Source: Streptomyces misionensis (GTDB lineage: Bacteria; Actinomycetota; Actinomycetes; Streptomycetales; Streptomycetaceae). From it: a DNA stretch of 64,000 nucleotides. A model generated the notes under the pieces. That model was not told the origin of the DNA. It saw only the letters and a program-made list of their open reading frames with translations, and did not search any database. Shown one piece after another: positions 61,537 to 64,000 of the stretch. Position 1 is the first letter of the stretch. Each line of letters starts with the position of its first letter. The stretch lies in contig NZ_FNTD01000004.1 of the NCBI RefSeq assembly GCF_900104815.1, positions 7,687,001 to 7,751,000 of the forward strand, read 5' to 3'. The position numbers and the translations under genes were made by a program.

Positions 61537-62871
61537 ATGACCACCGTCCACGAACCCGCCGTCGCGCACGCCATGGGGGATCTGTCCCTCTGGCCCGCCT
61601 CCACCACGCACGCCGGCCACGGTGACCTGGCCGTGGGCGGCGTCCCGCTCACCGAGATCGCCGAGCGCTTCGGCACTCCCGTCTACGTCATGGACGAGGC
61701 CGAGGTCCGCGACCGCTGCCGCACCTACCGGGCCGCCTTCCCCGACGCCGAAATCCTCTACGCGGCCAAGGCGTTCCTGTGCCGCGCCATGGCCCGCTGG
61801 GCGGACGAGGAGGGCCTCGGCCTGGACGTCTGCTCCGCCGGTGAACTCCAACTCGCCGTCACCACCGGCTTCCCGCCCGAACGGATCGTGCTGCACGGCA
61901 ACGCCAAGACGCCCCGCGACCTGGAGACCGCCCTGCGCCTGGGCGTCGGCCGCATCGTCATCGACAGCCCCTCCGAGATCGCCCGGCTGGCCGCCGCGGT
62001 CGGACCCGGCGGCCGCCAGAAGGTGATGGTCCGCGTCGTCCCCGGCATCGACGCGGGCGGCCACGCCAAGATCCGCACCGGCACCGAGGACCAGAAGTTC
62101 GGCCTCTCCATCCGCGACGGCTACGCCCAGCACGCCATCGCCCGCATCCTCGACCAGCCCCGGCTGGAACTGACCGGGCTGCACTGCCACTTGGGCTCCC
62201 AGATCACCAGCGTCAAGCCCTATCTGGTCGCCGTGCGCCGGATGACCGGCCTGATGGCCCGCCTGCACCGGCAGCACGGGCTGGTGCTGCGCGAACTCGA
62301 CCTGGGCGGCGGACACGGCGTCGCCTACCGCCCCGGCGAGCAGGCGCTGGACCTGACCTCGCTGGCCCACCGGGTGAGTGCCGAACTGACCGGGGCCTGC
62401 GCGGCGGCGGGGCTGCCCGTGCCGCGCCTGATCATCGAACCGGGCCGGGCCATCGCCGGCCCGGCCGGGGTCTCCCTCTACCGCGTGCTGTCCGTGAAGC
62501 ACACCGGCGAGACGGTGTTCGTGGCGGTGGACGGCGGCATGAGCGACAACCCGCGCCCGGCCCTGTACGGCGCCGGCTACACCCCACGCCTGATCGGCCG
62601 TCCCGCCACGCCCGAACGGGCCCGGGCGACCGTGGTCGGCCGCCACTGCGAAGCGGGCGACGTCATCGCCGAGGACGTGTCCCTCCCCACGGACATCCGC
62701 CCCGGCGACCTGCTCGCCGTCCCCGTCACCGGCGCCTACCACTTCTCCATGGCCTCCACCTACAACCTGATCGGCCGCCCGCCCGTCGTCGCCGTACACA
62801 ACGCCCACGCCCGCCTGCTCGTCCGCCGGGAGACCCTGGAGGACATCCGCCGCAGGGACGTGGGCCTCTGA
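61537..62871 (+). CDS. lysA-like: Diaminopimelate decarboxylase-like PLP enzyme (LysA fold)
   Basis: 444 residues from ATG 61537 (GAGAGGG site). Fold type III decarboxylase: PLP lysine in ILYAAKAFLC, DVCSAGELQLA, phosphate-binding DLGGGHGVAY, IIEPGRAIAGPAG, and CEAGDVIAEDV with the active-site Cys from the partner subunit, then GAYHFSMASTYNL. It decarboxylates meso-diaminopimelate to lysine in the house-keeping form. Here it is an operon partner of a SAV_915-like gene and far from other lysine genes, so it could be a paralogue with another substrate. Motifs favour true DAP-decarboxylase chemistry. Confidence 0.85.
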   Translation: MTTVHEPAVAHAMGDLSLWPASTTHAGHGDLAVGGVPLTEIAERFGTPVYVMDEAEVRDRCRTYRAAFPDAEILYAAKAFLCRAMARWADEEGLGLDVCSAGELQLAVTTGFPPERIVLHGNAKTPRDLETALRLGVGRIVIDSPSEIARLAAAVGPGGRQKVMVRVVPGIDAGGHAKIRTGTEDQKFGLSIRDGYAQHAIARILDQPRLELTGLHCHLGSQITSVKPYLVAVRRMTGLMARLHRQHGLVLRELDLGGGHGVAYRPGEQALDLTSLAHRVSAELTGACAAAGLPVPRLIIEPGRAIAGPAGVSLYRVLSVKHTGETVFVAVDGGMSDNPRPALYGAGYTPRLIGRPATPERARATVVGRHCEAGDVIAEDVSLPTDIRPGDLLAVPVTGAYHFSMASTYNLIGRPPVVAVHNAHARLLVRRETLEDIRRRDVGL

Positions 62872-62880
62872 TCCGGTCCC

Positions 62881-62925
62881 GGTGACCGGGTGCCGGTCGC
62901 GGGCCTGCGGCCCGACCCGGTCACC
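62881..62925. terminator. Bidirectional hairpin between lysA-like and SDR genes
   Basis: GGTGACCGGGT (62881-62891) pairs with ACCCGGTCACC (62915-62925), with a second small stem in the loop. It overlaps the stop codon of the SDR gene at 62921. Confidence 0.6.
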
Positions 62926-63892
62926 CGGGGACGGGGCGGGCGCCGGTCGCCGCCAGGGACAGGTCCCAGAGCCGGGCGGCCGCGTCGGGATCGACCGCGT
63001 ACGCGCGCACTCCGCCGTCGTCCATCGGGCGGTCGGCGGCGGAGACGGCCGCGATGTCGCAGTCCTCCAGGTAGAGCCCGCCCCGGCCGTCGAGGAGGGA
63101 GGACGTGGCCGCCCACAGACCGGTCGCGGCGCCCTGGGAAGGCGTCTTGAATCCGGCGCCGATCACCCTGCCGTCCGCGTCCACCCAGCCGCGGTCCATC
63201 TGTTCCCGGAGCGTCATCTCCCGCTGGAGCCCGGTGATGATCTTCCCCGGGTGGAGCGCGAACGCCCGTATGCCGTCCGCCCGTCCGAGCGCGTCGAGAT
63301 GGACGGCGAACAGGGAGTTCGCGGTCTTGGCCTGGCCGTACGCCAGCCACTTGTCGTAGCCGGTGCGAAAGTGCGGGTCGTGCCAGCGGACGCCGGTCAG
63401 GGTGTGTCCCGCCGAGCTGTTGACGACGACACGCGCACCGTCGGCGGCGGCCAGCAGGGGGTGGAGCTCGCAGACGAGAAGGAAGTGGCCGAGGTGGTTG
63501 ACCGCCAACTGGCCCTCCCAGCCGGGCCCGACGCGGCGCTCCGGGGTCGCCATCACACCGGCGACGGCCATCAGCAGGTCGAGCCGGTCCAGCAAGTCGC
63601 CGATCCGCTCGGCTGCCGCCCGCACGCTGCCCGGGTCGGCCAGGTCCATGGCGACGACCTCGGCACCCGCCACGTCCGCGAGCGCCGCACGGGCGAGGTC
63701 GGGCCGCCGTGCCGGTACGACGACCCGGGCCCCGGCCGCCGCCAGACTCCGGGTGGTCTCCAGCCCGAGCCCCGAGTAGCCCCCGGTCACCACGGCGGTG
63801 GTGCCCGAGAGGTCGAGGCCGGCCATGACGTCTTCGGCGGTGCTGAGGGCGGAGAAGGGCGAGCCGATCGGCCGCTGTTCGGTGGTGGTCAT
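62921..63892 (-). CDS. SDR family NAD(P)-dependent oxidoreductase (retinol dehydrogenase-like)
   Basis: 323 residues from ATG 63892. Cofactor motif VVTGGYSGLGLETTRSLA near residue 35, PARRPD after beta-2 (NADPH preferred), MAVAGVMATPE in place of NNAG, VNHLGHFLLVCELHPLLA, SSAGH and catalytic YGQAKTANSLFAVHLD. Resembles the retinol/WWOX-type SDR class. The -10 box ends 7 bases before ATG, so the transcript is probably leaderless. Its promoter has the 19-bp spacer typical of MerR control, and a MerR gene is divergent. Confidence 0.88.
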   Translation of the reverse strand: MTTTEQRPIGSPFSALSTAEDVMAGLDLSGTTAVVTGGYSGLGLETTRSLAAAGARVVVPARRPDLARAALADVAGAEVVAMDLADPGSVRAAAERIGDLLDRLDLLMAVAGVMATPERRVGPGWEGQLAVNHLGHFLLVCELHPLLAAADGARVVVNSSAGHTLTGVRWHDPHFRTGYDKWLAYGQAKTANSLFAVHLDALGRADGIRAFALHPGKIITGLQREMTLREQMDRGWVDADGRVIGAGFKTPSQGAATGLWAATSSLLDGRGGLYLEDCDIAAVSAADRPMDDGGVRAYAVDPDAAARLWDLSLAATGARPVPG

Positions 63893-63899
63893 GCGGCCG

Positions 63900-63930
63900 A
63901 CGCTACGATCTCGAGCGAGGTCTAGATCAA
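63900..63930 (-). promoter_or_regulatory. MerR-type promoter of the SDR gene (19-bp spacer with dyad)
   Basis: Minus strand: -35 TTGATC (63930-63925), spacer of 19 bases (63924-63906), -10 TAGCGT (63905-63900). An imperfect dyad with GATCT/AGATC ends (63907-63928) fills the spacer. MerR activators bind such long spacers and untwist them; the divergent merR-like gene is the obvious candidate. Confidence 0.7.
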
Positions 63931-63948
63931 GTCGTACGGGGGCGGGAC

Positions 63949-64000
63949 ATGGCGACCGAGGAGTGGCTGAGCATCGGCGAGGTGGCCGAGCGCACCGGGC
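63949..64000 (+). CDS. MerR family regulator, N-terminal fragment (runs off the window)
   Basis: Only 17 residues are visible, MATEEWLSIGEVAERTG, the start of a MerR helix-turn-helix (sequence xxIGEVAxRTGV). GGGGGCGGG precedes the ATG at 63949. Divergent from the SDR gene with a MerR-type promoter between. The rest of the protein, including the effector domain, is outside the window. Confidence 0.75.
   Translation, partial: MATEEWLSIGEVAERTG

Overview
The window looks like the chromosome of a Streptomyces or close relative. GC is very high, starts are often GTG, ribosome sites are GGAGG-like, and most genes have Streptomyces-type products (TetR, SDR and MFS genes, a SpoIIE-type phosphatase, a SAV_915-type protein, a DUF5954-type protein, an LmeA/DUF2993 protein). 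I see no tRNA, rRNA, insertion sequence or CRISPR array. All functional names come from reading motifs by eye; no search was run.

Layout. 0-9.7 kb: a truncated RsbR-like gene, an acyltransferase, a MarR-MFS pair, small membrane and secreted proteins, and a P450-ferredoxin pair facing a TetR gene with an unusual octapeptide-repeat N-terminus. 9.9-21.9 kb: small divergent regulator/enzyme units (MOSC protein, TetR/SDR, Baeyer-Villiger monooxygenase/lipoprotein, TetR/SDR, LmeA-like/SDR, MFS), several with clear palindromes between the genes. 22-25 kb: a ProP-like transporter and a GAF-SpoIIE phosphatase with overlapping 3' ends.

25-38 kb is the most striking part. A CebR-like LacI regulator is followed by five secreted glycoside hydrolases (GH5, GH6, GH48, GH12, GH10). 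All five end in the same FnIII-CBM3 module, some copies almost identical in DNA. The 14-bp box TGGGAGCGCTCCCA occurs upstream of the regulator (two abutting boxes forming a 34-bp perfect palindrome) and just downstream of a promoter before the first cellulase. This reads as a self-contained, cello-oligosaccharide-controlled cellulose/xylan degradation locus.

38-41 kb: a persulfide dioxygenase/rhodanese-like gene and a sulfide:quinone reductase-like gene, each preceded by C-tract/G-tract palindromes like those bound by CsoR/CstR repressors. 41-43.3 kb: a small secreted protein, a bile-acid-symporter-like protein and a secreted M15-peptidase-like protein. 43.3-50.1 kb: a sugar-oxidation cluster (zinc alcohol dehydrogenase, GH15, glucose-6-phosphate-dehydrogenase-like enzyme, gluconokinase; divergently a lactonase and a universal stress protein). 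The dehydrogenase lacks residues that normally contact the phosphate, so the set could work as a route from free glucose through gluconate to 6-phosphogluconate.

50-64 kb: a glutaredoxin-like gene broken by an exact 80-bp tandem duplication; a double-module Lrp regulator facing an MFS-M20 peptidase pair; a DUF5954-like protein; an XRE regulator facing an MFS gene; a SnoaL-like protein; a P1 (DmpA-type) peptidase; a GNAT protein; a SAV_915-like gene with a LysA-like decarboxylase; and an SDR gene divergent from a truncated MerR gene, with a typical 19-bp-spacer MerR promoter between them.
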